In this document: positions 31,236 through 42,871 of the stretch, piece after piece
Position numbering within the stretch: the first letter of the stretch is position 1
Layout: each line of letters begins with the position of its first letter
Source of the DNA: Erinaceus europaeus
Lineage: Eukaryota; Chordata; Mammalia; Eulipotyphla; Erinaceidae
Reading direction: 5' to 3'
Length of the DNA stretch: 64,000 nucleotides
NCBI RefSeq assembly: GCF_950295315.1
Contig: NC_080164.1
Location: 111,806,447-111,870,446, forward strand
Notes under the pieces: model-generated
What the model saw: only the letters and a program-made list of their open reading frames with translations
Told to the model about the DNA's origin: nothing
The model's database searches: none
Program-made: the position numbers and the translations under genes

Positions 31236-31779
31236 AAATAAGAAAATTAATCTTATCCCACCTGGTAACAACAGTAGTAGGGAAGTAGAGGGTTCCTTTT
31301 GCTTTCTGAAGTCAATCTTTGAAAACTATAAACATTGTGACATTCTCTCTTTTTTATATGATTGCTATACCAACAGAAGATTTCTAAATATTTCCTCTCT
31401 TTGTGAATTCTATGAAGTTTATACAATTCCCAGTTTCTAATTCAGTGTTCAAATGAGCAAGTGCAACAGGAGAACTAGATTCTAATATATAATACACTGA
31501 ATCAGGTAGATGTATGAGCACCAAGGCTTAAATCTATCATTGGTATCAAAATAAAAGTCAACAGAGGCAGAAAAGTAAATAAGGCCTAACCATCTGGGCT
31601 CTCTGGCATACCTAGATGAAAAAAAAAAAACCTCTGATCTCAGAAAAGACCTAAGCCTATGTTCACCTTGCTACTTAAAATGATCAATATTTAGAATCAA
31701 GTGCCCTAGGAGAGAAGAGTGAATTATATTAATCTATCAAAAAGTATAAGATCTAAAAAATAAAAACTTCATTAATGAG
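31236..31779. other. no recognised feature
   Basis: Unique sequence. Nothing gene-like. Confidence 0.4.
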
Positions 31780-32170
31780 AAAGGGGGGGAGGAGAGAGGA
31801 GGAAAGGACTGAGTATAGTAGGGTGCATGCAATGCTTAAGATCTCACTCATTAACAGGATGTAAAAAATAAACAGGAGTACATATATTCATTTGAGATTT
31901 ATACCTAAAAGAAGATTATGTTTAGCAAAGTAAGTAAGGAGGTGAAGGACAACTACAGAATGGTTTCACCATATGCAGAATAGTGAGAATTGAACAGAGG
32001 AATGTGGAAACAAAATGTCAACCTATATCTAAGACTGTGGGAGAGCTACAGTGGTTACCTATGGGGGTAGGGGTGAGGACACAGACCTTTGGTGATGGGA
32101 GTGGGGGGAAAAAGACTATACTGTGAACCATTAATCAGTAAAGCTGTAAAGTTACAAAATAATAAATAAA
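31780..32170 (+). mobile_element. old L1 ORF2-end/3' UTR relic
   Basis: AAGTAAGGAGGTGAAGGACAA and ACAGAATGGTTTCACCATATG resemble the common mammalian L1 ORF2 end (AAATACCATATGATTTCACTC). They are followed by GTGGGAGAGCTACAGTGG, GGACACAGACCTTTGGTGATG and a TTAATCAGTAAAGC finish. Related to 18.1-18.4 kb. Confidence 0.45.
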
Positions 32171-32179
32171 GAGACTGGC

Positions 32180-33248
32180 ATACTTTAACGATGACTCTTT
32201 AGTGATGACCAGGCCATCCCATCACCTGGGGCCCTAGTCAGGGAGTCCTGGGATTCCCACACAGACATGATGGGGCTAGACCTCTAACAGATCCCTCTTA
32301 ACACTGTCATTGGTTATCTCTATCAGGAACAACATAATGGACCCCTTTGTGGGCCCCCATAGGACCTTGCCCTCAATGTGGATCAACAATGGTAGGGAAT
32401 GTTTAATTCTCCAAAGGGAGGTTGGACAACATATTCTACCTACTACCTGAGGAAGATGGGTCCCGAAACTAGTGCAGCCTGGAATTTTCCTAGCTGTGAC
32501 AACAGAATATGAGCTCAGACCTACAGGGATGCAGAGGCTACATAGGCTCCTGTGCTGAATATGAACCCCAGATCAAACTGGAAGGGTTTACAGTTAGCAA
32601 TATTAATATACTTTCCCCATATTTGGGAGCTACTCTCTTCCCTGATCCAACTTTCCAGTCCTTTTTCCAGCTATGACACTATGTTCCTAGAAAATAACCT
32701 GGGTCCACCTGCATATTAGATGTCAGATGAAGGCAAAAACTAGTAAACTCATTGTCGCCTTGGAATATACCTAGAATAGACCTACTTGCTTTTTCCAAAA
32801 CAGAGACCATAAATATTCTTGCCTTTAGGTTCATGATTAGTCAGCAATTTGTTCTGTATTATGTCTTAAGTATTTTTTCAGCCACCAGGTTCCAGATGCT
32901 ACCATGATGCCAACCAGATTTCCCTGGGCAGACGACCCCACCGATGTGTCCTGGAGTTCTGCTATCCCAGATCCCTGCCCCATTAGGGAAAGACAGGCAG
33001 GCTGGGAGTATGGATCGACCTGCTAATGCCCATGTTCAGTGGAGAAGCAATTACAGAATCCAGACCTTCCACCTTCTCCAACCCACAATGATCCTGGGTC
33101 CATACTCCCAGAGGGATAAAGAATAGGGAAGCTATCAAGGGAGAAGATTGGATATAGAGCTCTGGGGGTGGGCACTATGTGGAAATGTACCCTTCTTACC
33201 GTATAGCCTTGTCAATATTTCCATTTTATAAATTAAAAAAATAATAAA
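32180..33248 (+). mobile_element. L1-U copy 12, longest scattered copy
   Basis: About 1.07 kb, from TTTAACGATGACTCTTTAG through CCCATCACCTGGGGCCC, GTGCAGCCTGGAATTTTCC and GCCACCAGGTTCCAGATGC to TTCCATTTTATAAATTAAA. It aligns block by block with 52740-53830. Confidence 0.85.
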
Positions 33249-33690
33249 TAAAATAACCAATTTTCAAAAGAGAGAGATGCCTAGGCATCTAGCTGGTGAC
33301 TCTAAAGTGGTTTTAGGGTATGGGGTCACTGACACTGATTTGTTGGTCAACAAGGTATTTTATGAGTATTCAGGAGTTTTTATCATCTTTCATTGTGATC
33401 AGAATAACTAACAAAAACAATTTTATTTGTGTCCTGACTTTGTCACTTATTAGATTATCTGACAAATAATGAACTCTGTCAACTTGTTTTTTTCATGTAT
33501 AGAACGGTACTAAAAAGATCTACTTTTCTGAATGAGTTGTGGGCCAGAGTTGCAAGCAACAGAGACTTCTGAATATATTCTTACAGGTCAACTATTTGTG
33601 TGTGGCAACAAACTGATGTCTTCTTTCACCTGTTGGAGATGGAGTCTGTTTCCTTTTTCATACTACATCACTTCCTCTTCTCACTCATAC

Positions 33691-33734
<44 letters not shown>

Positions 33735-34091
33735 TCATGCTTCATTCACTGTCAAACTTGACAGTTGTTCCTATATCACCCGTAGTGAGAACGTCTGTTT
33801 CCAGCAAGAATCTTACTTCCAGATAAGAGACAACAGGGCATGGAATTGGAAAATGTCTAACTATGGCAGAACTAAAAGTAAATATCTCCCTTGAGGCCTG
33901 AAGAGCTCTGACATGGACAGTGTAGGGATACTAAAAATAAGAGGTTTAGTTCTTCTTGCTTGAAAAACAACAGGTTTACCTCACCTTTGTGTTCTTATCT
34001 ATTTTACTACACTTGCAGTGGCAAGTACTTTCTACTCTCTTTGAATTATAGTGGCAGGAAGAAGGGCAAATGCTAGAAGAAGAAGAAGCAG
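33249..34091. other. unique DNA with a (TA)n microsatellite
   Basis: (TA)19-type run at 33694-33731. A plus-strand 120-codon frame (33532-33894) crosses this repeat and has no other support. Confidence 0.45.
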
Positions 34092-34398
34092 GGACTGAGC
34101 AGTGGTATACCAGGTTAAGCACACATAGTACTAAGGGCAAGGACCAGTGCAAGGAACTTGGTTTGAGTCCTCTGAAATAGGGGAGGGGGGGACACGCTTC
34201 ACAAGCAGTAAAGCAGGTCTGCAGGTGTCTATCTTTCTCTCTCCCCACCTTTACCTCTCAATTTCTCTGTTCTATCAAATAAAATGGAAAGAAAAAAAAA
34301 AAAGAAGAAGAAAGAAAAGAGGCTGCTCAGAGCTGTGGCTTCACAGTGCTGGCACCAAGCCCCAAGCCCCAGCAATAACTTGGAGGAAAAAAAAAAAA
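34092..34398 (+). mobile_element. SINE-A/B-like element plus accessory module
   Basis: GGGACTGAGCAGTGGTATACC head, GGTTTGAGTCCTCTG, GCTTCACAAGCAGTAAAGC, then AAAAGAAGAAGAAAG, followed by the module GCTCAGAGCTGTGGCTTCAC ... CCCCAGCAATAACTTGGAGG and poly-A. Confidence 0.7.
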
Positions 34399-35009
34399 AG
34401 AATTCTATTAGCATTGCTTTGAAACTAGATAGACCTTTTGCTAGTTCTCAGACCTAGGGATATCTTTCTCAACACCCTGAGAACCCTCAATCTGAAAGAT
34501 AGGAATGACTAGGCCCTTATCTCCCTTCCCTTTGGAGAGGGAGTTGCCTAACTTTCCAGGTTCTCTATCAATACAAAATGTTTTCCTGTCATAAGACATG
34601 GGAAATCTGTTTCTCCCTATTATAAAGCCAGTTAGTTAACACACTTCCCCCAATCAGCAGGTAAATGTAGGGTGAAGCATGCAACAGATAGTGTTGTCAT
34701 TATTCTTGCTTTCCTAGTTAGCATTCATTATGGAACTTCCTAAGAAAAACTGTATCTGCTTGGCTTAATGGAAAGCTAGAACATATGTGATGCATATCAC
34801 TTTCTGATTCTGTCCTTAATGATAAATGCATTTTCTTTTTCTACTACCATAGTGAATAGGGTCTTTGCATTAGACAAAGAATTGGTTTTTACTTGAATTT
34901 TCTCTATAGTACAGAGATCCAGTACTTTATGCCTTATATCTTAAGACTTGGAACTTCATTCACTGTTTTCAGATAGGAGCATTCCACATTATTCTTTGAT
35001 GAGTTCAAT
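34399..35009. other. no recognised feature
   Basis: About 600 bp of unique DNA before L1-U copy 13. Confidence 0.4.
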
Positions 35010-35260
35010 TTTGGATAAGCTGGATATTGGCCCTAGATCACATCAAATCGATGGGGTTTACAGTCAACAGTATTTTTATGCCTTTCCCATATTTGGGAGC
35101 TACTCTCTTCCCTGATCCAGTTTCTGATCTTTTTTCCAGCAATAACATCATCTCCCCAGACAACAACTTGGATACACCTGCATATCAGATTTCAGGCTCA
35201 GGGGAAAGAAAGAAAAAAAATAAATAACTAGTATAGCCACAGGCCCTTTGTACTATAACT
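35010..35260 (+). mobile_element. L1-U copy 13, left part
   Basis: From GATAAGCTGGATATTGGCC to TTTGTACTATAAC. Sequence resumes across the young L1 at 41135 with AGCTATCTACAAAATG, as expected for one copy split by insertion. Confidence 0.87.
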
Positions 35261-35274
35261 AAAATTCGCCTACT
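35261..35274 (+). repeat. target-site duplication, left copy
   Basis: AAAATTCGCCTACT, exactly repeated at 41121-41134 next to the L1 poly-A end. Confidence 0.96.
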
Positions 35275-36035
35275 GGACTTCCTGTTCCGGAGGCGGAGCT
35301 ACGAGCAGCAGATCGCTTTCTCTCCTCTCCTCTCCTCTCCCGGATCAACTAGGAATACCAAAGGAGACAACCCGGACCGAAACAAGACAGGACTAGAATG
35401 ACCACAGGAACCCAGTAAATCACCCGTGAGTACAAACACGCGTGGCTGGTGACAGAGAGGAGAGAGGGGCCTAAGGAGAGATTAAGTGACTGCTAACAGT
35501 TCAACAGTTTATCACTGGAGACACCACCTCCAGTCTGCTCCACAACAAGGGGACAGCTGAAGGGAGGAAAGGACTCCCCAGAGACTCACCAAGTGCAACT
35601 CTGAGTCTCCATTGCTACTACCGTCAGAATCTGGAGCAGCAACAGGGAGGGAGGGACACCAGGGGACAGAGATCTAACCGGGAAACTCAGGAGAAGACCT
35701 ATACCTCGGTGGCATAGCTGAGGGGCTGTGAAAGTCTCTTTGCATAACCACTGGATTATCTCTGCCACACCCTGCTTTATCTCTTGGTCAGGAGTCAGTG
35801 ATAAAGCTAAGAAGCATACTGACAGTTTAAAAGCCCTCAGGCTCCCATAGCCTACAGGGAAGAAAAAAAAAGAGGCTTTTACACCACTGAGCTCCAACTC
35901 AGGGATTGAAAAAACTGTTAACTTCCACCACAGTAAACCCTTTAATTAAATTACTTGGACACAAGTCAATCCAGGCAATAGTGATCAATAATTTGAAAAG
36001 TACTGATAAAGGGAACTCATAACATAATATATAAA
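35275..36035 (+). promoter_or_regulatory. L1 5' UTR with internal promoter
   Basis: Begins GGACTTCCTGTTCCGGAGGC, rich in CpG and pyrimidines over the first 80 bp (a CTCTCCTCTCC run at 35319-35341), and shows no long plus-strand frame. L1 5' UTRs of other mammals carry an internal RNA polymerase II promoter. That role is inferred from position, not shown. It is a single about 760-bp unit without tandem monomers. Confidence 0.75.
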
Positions 36036-37010
36036 ATGGTTAAAACAACAAGAAAAAATATTGGAGACTCGAACCAGGACAAGAGTCCAGCTAAAAGTCC
36101 TCCAGAAGGTGAAGCACAAAACAACGAGTTCAACATCCAAACATTAGCTAAGGAAATAATAACAGGAGTGAGTAAAGAATTTGAAAAAATTGTAATCAGA
36201 AATGCAGGAACAACAAATGAGAATATGGAAGAAAATTCTAATTATCTCATGGTTATTAGAGAGCTGAAAGCTGAAATCGCTGAGCTAAGAAGGCAACTAG
36301 CTGAACAAGCTAAAACAGTATCAGAGCAGGGCAACAAAATAGATGAACTCCAGACAGCAGTAGAGGACAGAGAGAATAGAATCTATGAGACTGAAGACAG
36401 AATTAGCAAGATTGAGTATGAATTAGAGACAACTAAAAAAGAAGTAAGAGATCTCAAAAAGAGATTAAGAGATGCTGAAAACAACAACAGAGTCCTATGG
36501 GATGACTTCAAAAGAAACAATATATACATTATTGGCTTACCAGAGGAAGAAAGAGAAGGAGAGGAAGAAAGCATTCTCCAGGCCATAATAGCTGAAAATT
36601 TCTCTAGTCTAGACAACACCAAAGACATAAAGATTCAAGAAGCCCAGAGGGTCCCAAACAGAATTAACCCAGACCTAAAGACACCAAGACATGTCATACT
36701 TAGAATGGAAAGGAATAAGGATAAAGAAAGGATCCTCAAGGCTGCAAGAGAAAAACAAAGAGTCACCTACAAAGGAAAACCCATAAGATTAGCAGCAGAC
36801 TTCTCCATACAAACACTACAGGCCAGAAGAGAATGGCAAGATATTTATCGAGTGCTCAATGAGAAAGGCTTTCAGCCAAGAATACTATATCCTGCTAGAC
36901 TGTCATTCAGACTAGATGGAAGCATCAAAACCTTCTCAGATAAGCAACAGTTGAAGGAAGCAACCATCACCAAGCCTGCCCTGAAAGAAGTTCTGAAAGG
37001 TCTCCTATAA
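36036..37010 (+). CDS. L1 ORF1p, RNA-binding nucleic-acid chaperone
   Basis: 324 residues, close to the roughly 340 of other mammals, with no internal stop. The N-terminus is charged. Residues about 65-150 form a long heptad-patterned coiled coil (ELKAEIAELRRQLAEQ, NKIDELQTAVEDREN) for trimerisation. About 155-255 is the RRM (NNIYIIGLPEEE, HVILRMERN). About 255-324 is the C-terminal domain with the conserved VTYKGKPIRLAADFS, LQARREW and PARLSF. It binds L1 RNA in cis in the cytoplasm to form the RNP. It appears functional by sequence, whereas the downstream ORF2 is not. Confidence 0.95.
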   Translation: MVKTTRKNIGDSNQDKSPAKSPPEGEAQNNEFNIQTLAKEIITGVSKEFEKIVIRNAGTTNENMEENSNYLMVIRELKAEIAELRRQLAEQAKTVSEQGNKIDELQTAVEDRENRIYETEDRISKIEYELETTKKEVRDLKKRLRDAENNNRVLWDDFKRNNIYIIGLPEEEREGEEESILQAIIAENFSSLDNTKDIKIQEAQRVPNRINPDLKTPRHVILRMERNKDKERILKAAREKQRVTYKGKPIRLAADFSIQTLQARREWQDIYRVLNEKGFQPRILYPARLSFRLDGSIKTFSDKQQLKEATITKPALKEVLKGLL

Positions 37011-37066
37011 ACAACCAGACCATCACAAATAGGACATATATCAAAACACTCTAAAACTCTTCAAGA

Positions 37067-40000
37067 ATGGTGTTAAAATATCTTCAATCTTTGATATCAA
37101 TAAATGTCAATGGCCTGAATTCACCTATTAAAAGACACAGAGTAGGAAGATGGATCAGAAAACACAACCCAACAATATGTTGTCTACAGGAAACTCACCT
37201 AACTCAACAAGACAAATACAGACTTAAAGTGAAAGGATGGAAAACTATCATACAAGCCAATGGCCCACAAAAAAGGGCAGGAACAGCTATTCTCATATCT
37301 GACATGATAGACTTGAAAATAGATAAGATTAAAAAAGATAGGAATGGACACTACTTAATGCTCAGAGGATCAGTCAATCAAGAGGACTTAACAATTATTA
37401 ATATCTATGCACCCAATGAGAAGCCATCTAAATACATCAAACTTCTACTGAAAGAGCTACAGCAATATATTAACAGTAACACAATCATAGTAGGGGACTT
37501 CAACAGCCCACTCTCTCAACTTGACAGATCATCCAGGCAGAAAATCAATAAAGACATAAGGGAGCTAAATGAAGAGATAGATAAACTAGAAATATTGGAC
37601 ATTTTCAGAGTCATTCATCCCAAGAAACTGGAATACACATTTTACTCAAATCCACATGGGTCATTCTCAAGGACAGACCATATGTTAGGCCACAAAGACA
37701 GGATCAGCCAATTCAAGAGCACTGAAATCATCCCAAGCACCTTCTCAGACCACAGTGGAATTAAACTAACACTTAACAATCAACAAAAGATTAGTAACAG
37801 TCCCAAAATGTGGAAGCTCAACAGTACACTTCTTAACAACTTCTGGGTCAAAGAGGAAATCAAGGAAGAAATCAAAATGTTTCGAGAGTTCAATGAAAAT
37901 GAAGACACAAGCTATCAAAATATTTGGGACACAGCTAAAGCAGTCCTAAGAGGGAAGTTCATAGCTATACAAGCACACATTAGGAAACAAGAAAAGGCAC
38001 AAATAAACAGCCTGATTGCACATCTTAAAGACCTAGAAGAAGAACAACAAAGGAATCCTAAAGCAACCAGAAGGACAGAAATCACTAAAGTTAGGGCAGA
38101 AATAAATAACATTGAGAATAGGAAAACCATATAAAAGATCAATGAAAGTAAATGTTGGTTCTTCGAAAGAGTAAACAAAATCGACAAACCTTTAGCCAGA
38201 CTCACAAAACAAAAAAGGGAGAAGACCCAAATAAATCGGACAGTAAATGAAAGAGGAGATATCACAACAGACATTGCAGAAATTCAACATATCATGCGAG
38301 GCTTCTATGAACAACTATATGCCACCAAGCTAGAGAACCTGGAAGAAATGAATTATTTCCTAGATACCTACCAACTTCCAAAACTAAGTAAAGAGGAAGT
38401 GGATAACATGAACAGGCCCATCACAGCTAATGAAATTGAAACAGTTATCAAAAATCTTGCCAAAAATAAAAGTCCTGGACCAGATGGTTTTACAAATGAA
38501 TTCTACAAAACTTTCAAAGAAGAACTAATACCTCTACTTTTAAAAGTCTTCCAGAAGATTGAAGACACTGGAATACTCCCTGCCAGCTTCTATGAAGCCA
38601 ACATCACCCTGATACCAAAAGCAGACAGGGACACAACCAAAAAAGAAAACTACAGACTAATATCTCTGATGAACATAGATGCGAAAACATTGAACAAAAT
38701 TCTAGCCAACCGGATACAGCAGTATATCAAAAAGATTGTTCATCATGACCAAGTGGGGTTTATCCCAGGCATGCAAGGTTGGTTTAATATACGTAAATCA
38801 ATCAATGTAATCCACCACATCAACAAAAGCAAGACCAAAAACTACATGGTCATATCAATAGATGCAGAGAAAGCCTTTGACAAAATACAACATCCCTTTA
38901 TGATCAAAACACTACAAAAAATGGGAATAGATGGAAAATTCCTGAAGATAGTGGAGTCTATATATAGCAAACCTACAGCCAACATCATACTCAATGGTGA
39001 AAAACTGGAAGCATTTCCCCTCAGATCAGGTACTAGACAGGGCTGCCCACTATCACCATTCCTATTCAACATAGTGTTGGAAGTTCTTGCCATAGCAATC
39101 AGGCAGGAGCAAGGAATTAAAGGCATACAGATTGGAAGAGAAGAAGTCAAACTCTCCTTATTTGCAGATGACATGATAGTATACATGGAAAAACCTAAGG
39201 AATCCAGCAAGAAGTTTTTGGAAATCATCAGGCAATACAGTAATGTGTCAGGCTATAAAATTAACATTCAAAAGTCAGTGGCATTCCTCTATGCAAACAC
39301 TAAGTTAGAAGAAATTGAAATCCAGAAATCAGTTCCTTTTTCTATAGCAACAAAAACAATACAATATCCAGGAGTAAACCTAACCAAAGAAGTGAAAGAC
39401 TTGTATACTGAAAATTATGAGTCACTCCTCAAAGAAATTGAAAAAGACACAAAGAAGTGGAAAGATATTCCATGTTCATGGGTTGGAAGAATTAACATCA
39501 TCAAAATGAATATATTACCCAGAGCCATCTACAAATTTAATGCTATCCCCATCAAGATCCCAAGCACATTTTTTAGGAAAATAGAACAAATGCTACAAAT
39601 GTTTATCTGGAACCAGAAAAGACCGAGAATTGCCAAAACAATCTTGAGAAAAAAGAACAGAACCGGAGGCATCACACTCCCAGATCTCAAACTGTATTAT
39701 AGGGCCATTGTCATCAAAACTGCTTGGTACTGGAACATGAACAGACACACTGACCAGTGGAATAGAATTGAGAGCCCAGAAATGAGGCCCCACATGTATG
39801 GACATCTAATCTTTGACAAAGGGGCCCAGACTATTACATGGGGAAAGCAGAGTCTCTTCAACAAATGGTGTTGGAAACAATGGGTTGAAACATGCAGAAG
39901 AATGAAACTGAATCACTGTATTTCACCAAATACAAAAGTAAATTCCAAGTGGATCAAGGACTTGGATGTTAGACCACAAACTATCAGATACTTAGAGGAA

Positions 40001-40871
40001 AATATTGGCAGAACTCTTTTCCACATAAATTTTAAAGACATTTTCAATGAAACGAATCCAATTACAAGGAAGACTAAGGCAAGTATAAACCTATGGGACT
40101 ACATCAAATTAAAAAGCTTCTTCACAGCACAAGAAACCACTACCCAAACCAAGAGACCCCTCACTTTACATGCCATACATCAGATAAGAGTTTAATAACC
40201 AATATATATAAAGAGCTTGCCAGACTCAACAACAAGATAACAAATAACCCCATCCAAAAATGGGGGGAGGACTTGGACAGAATATTCACCTCAGAAGAGA
40301 TCCAAAAGGCCGAAAAACACATGAAAAAATGCTCCAAGTCTCTGATTGTCAGAGAAATGCAAATAAAGACAAAAATGAGATATCACTTCACTCCTGTGAG
40401 AATGTCATACATCAGAAAAGGTAACAGCAGCAAATGCTCGAAAGGGTGTGGGGTCAGAGGAACCCTCCTGCACTGCTGGTGGGAATGTACATTGGTCCAA
40501 CCTCTGTGGAGAACAGTCTGGAGAACTCTCAGAAGGCTAGAAATGGACCTACCCTATGACCCTGCAATTCCTCTCCTGGGGATATATCCTAAGGAACCCA
40601 ACACAGCCATCCAAAAAGATTTGTGTACACACATGTTCTTGGCAGCACAATTTGTAATAGCCAAAACCTGGAAGCAACCCAGGTGTCCAACAACAGATGA
40701 GTGGCTGAGCAAGTTGTGGTATATATACACAATGGATACTCAGCTGTAAAAAATGGTGACTTCACCGTTTTCAGCCGATCTTGGATGGACCTTGAAAAAA
40801 TCATGTTGAGTGAAATAAGTCAGAAACAGAAGGATGAATATGGGATGATCTCACTCTCAGCCCGAAGTTGA
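37067..40871 (+). pseudogene. L1 ORF2p (endonuclease/reverse transcriptase), three lesions
   Basis: The endonuclease residues look intact: INVNG (residue 13 region), QETHL (Glu42), NIYAPN, GDFNSPL (about 37493), RTDH and SDHSG. The reverse transcriptase FADD is at 39161-39172 (residues about 699-702). The C-terminal [18 protein letters not shown] is present. Lesion 1: TAA at 38132-38134 after NRKTI, in the same frame as the following domain. Lesion 2: around 40160, a deletion of about 16 nt relative to the copy at 2.3-2.7 kb removes EWEKIF-coding sequence and shifts frame. Lesion 3: near 40733 a loss of about 4 nt breaks the TMEYYSA region. The original end is a TGA at 40869-40871. The element cannot make a full ORF2p. 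Confidence 0.95.
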
Positions 40872-41120
40872 AAAACAAGATTAGAAAAGAAAACACAAGT
40901 CGAACCTGAAATGAAATTGGAGTATTACACCAAAGTAAAAGACTCTGGGGTGGGTGTGTGGGTGGGAGGGGAGAATACAGGTCCATGAAAGATGATGAAT
41001 GACATAGTGGGGGTTGTATTGTTAAATGGGAATCTGGGGAATGTTATGCATGTACAAACTATTGTATTTACTGTTTAATGTAAAACATTAATTCCCCAAT
41101 AAAGAAATAAATTATTAAAA
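40872..41120 (+). terminator. L1 3' UTR and polyadenylation site
   Basis: G-rich patch GGGGTGGGTGTGTGGGTGGG (40946-40965), then TGTACAAACTATTGTATTTA and CATTAATTCCCCAATAAAG with AATAAA at 41098-41103. The same end occurs in the roughly 200-bp units at 41.8, 49.9, 61.8 and 62.0 kb. A G-rich tract in the 3' UTR is typical of mammalian L1. Confidence 0.88.
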
Positions 41121-41134
41121 AAAATTCGCCTACT
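41121..41134 (+). repeat. target-site duplication, right copy
   Basis: AAAATTCGCCTACT, identical to 35261-35274. Confidence 0.96.
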
Positions 41135-41622
41135 AGCTATCTACAAAATGTATACATACATGCCCCCCTACTCTTCATCTGCACTATTCCAGCCTTTAGG
41201 TTCATGATTAGTCAACAATTTGTTTGGCTTTGTATGTTAACTCTCTTTTCAGCCACCAGGTTCCAGATGCTACCATAATGCCAACCAGACTTCCCTGGAC
41301 AGACAATGTGTCCTGAGCTCCAATTCCCCCAGAACTCCGCACCAATAGGGAAAGAGAGAGGCAGGCTGGGAGTTTGGATCAACCTGCCAATGCCCATGTT
41401 CAGTGGGGAAGCAATTACAGAAGTCAGACCACACCTTCTGCATCCCACAATGATCTTGAGTCCATACTCCCAGAGGGTTAAAGAATAGGAAAGCTACCAA
41501 GGGAAGGGATGGGATTTGGAGTTCTGGTGGTGGGAATTGTGTGGAGTTGTACCCCTCTTATCCTATGGTTTTGCCAGTGTTTCCTTTTTTATAAATAAAA
41601 TAAAATAAAATAAAAATAAATA
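41135..41622 (+). mobile_element. L1-U copy 13, right part
   Basis: Continues the split copy from AGCTATCTACAAAATG to CTTTTTTATAAATAAAATAAAA. Slightly shortened in the CCCACCAATGTGTCC block. Confidence 0.87.
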
Positions 41623-41624
41623 CC

Positions 41625-41699
41625 ACATGTGGTTTATACATGTCTGAGGCACTGAAGGTCCCAGACAACATCACCCCCAGCCAGAGCTCAGCAGGCTCT

Positions 41700-41733
<34 letters not shown>
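41625..41733 (+). mobile_element. SINE-D, 5'-truncated
   Basis: GTCTGAGGCACTGAAGGTCCC, CAGCCAGAGCTCAGCAGGCTCT and a pure A30 tail. The tRNA-like head is missing. Confidence 0.65.
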
Positions 41734-41734
<1 letters not shown>

Positions 41735-41766
41735 AAGCGTCAAGATTTTTTTTTTAGGCTGAATCT

Positions 41767-42004
41767 AAAGTCCAGCAGAAGAATTGATGTATTTGCACCA
41801 TAGTAAAGGATTGGGACGGGGGGAGGTTGGGGTAGTGTTCAGGCCCTGGGACATGATAGTGGAGGAGGACCTAATAGGGGTTGAACTGTTATGTGGAAAA
41901 CTGAGAAATGTTATGCATGCACAAACTATTGTATTTTACTGTCAACTATAAACCGTGAATCCGCCAATAAAGAAATTAAAATAAATAAATAAAGCCCAGC
42001 AGAA
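41767..42004 (+). mobile_element. about 210-bp L1 3'-end unit
   Basis: AAAGTCCAGCAGAA (41767-41780) and AAAGCCCAGCAGAA (41991-42004) flank GAATTGATGTATTTGCACC ... GGAGGACCTAATAGGGG ... CCAATAAAGAAATTAAA. It contains only the last about 200 bp of a short-3'-UTR L1. Its 5' boundary coincides with those of the other three such units in the window. Confidence 0.87.
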
Positions 42005-42459
42005 CTTACTCTACTTAGAGCCTCTCCTCCTCCTCTCTTCTTCCCTAGCTTCCTTATCTAGAGAACACACCATCACTGAAGCACTGGCAGGAAAGCCCTA
42101 ACCGTGTCATTTCTTATTATATTGTCAGCCAATATTTCCCACTTCTGTAGGTGTATTTGCACACATGTACTTTTTGGAGTACACTATTATTGTGAGTACA
42201 TTCCATATCCGGCAGCCTAGTTCTCTACTTAATATTTCCACAGCCTAACACTGACATACTAAGAGACTTTCCACTGCCACTGTATTATTCTGCTTTGCAT
42301 TTCCCTGTGAGTCCTACTTCCTTTGTGCTGTGAACAACTGTGAAGTCTGCAGATAATTTACTTTCTTAATTGCATTAGTACCCTAAGTCAGGAGCAGATC
42401 AATTTTATGTTCTAAAGAGTGGTTAACAGTGTTTCACAGAATATGTATATATATATCCA
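42005..42459. other. no recognised feature
   Basis: About 450 bp of unique DNA, without a supported frame. Confidence 0.4.
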
Positions 42460-42655
42460 CCATGGTTGTGTGGCTGGTACAATGCACACATTATAAAGTG
42501 CAAGGATTCAATGTTTGAGTCTCAACCATAGGGAAGCTTCATGGAAAGCTGTAGCAGGGCTGCAGGTGTCTCTCTTTCTCTCTCCCTCTCTGTCTTCTTT
42601 CTCTCTCCTTCTCTGTCTCCCTCTCCCCTCTCAATATATACACATATATATAATT
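42460..42655 (+). mobile_element. SINE-B, diverged
   Basis: GTTGTGTGGCTGGTACAATGC head, B-box trace GTTTGAGTCTCAACC, body TCTCTCTTTCTCTCTCC, then a TA-rich tail. Confidence 0.7.
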
Positions 42656-42722
42656 AAAAGAAACAGATAATCAGCATATCAATAAGCCTATGCTAAAGTG
42701 ATCATCTTTACTGTATAGATAC

Positions 42723-42845
42723 TGGTCCAGAGAGACAGTTCAACAGTAGAGTTCAGCGCTGGTATGTGTGAAGGTGCAAGTTTGACCCCCAGTAGCACAT
42801 CTGAAAGTATGGTGTTCTGACCCAACTTATTAAATAACAAATCAT
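42723..42845 (+). mobile_element. old tRNA-like SINE (SINE-D/C relative)
   Basis: GGTCCAGAGAGACAGTTCAAC, GTGTGAAGGTGCAAGTTTGAC and CCCCAGTAGCACATCTG. B-box-like GTTTGACCCCC. The family is uncertain. Confidence 0.4.
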
Positions 42846-42871
42846 AAAATAAAATAGTAAGAATTTAAAAG

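Larger units (their letters stand above)
35275..41120 (+). mobile_element. full-length LINE-1, young hedgehog subfamily
   Basis: 5,846 bp: 5' UTR (35275-36035), ORF1 (36036-37010), a 56-nt spacer, ORF2 (37067-40871, disabled), a short 3' UTR of about 250 bp, AATAAA at 41098-41103 and a short A-rich tail. It is bounded by a perfect 14-bp duplication. The near-intact frames and perfect flanks make it the youngest L1 here. Its 3' UTR is much shorter than, and unlike, the roughly 2-kb L1-U 3' UTR of the element it landed in. Confidence 0.97.
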
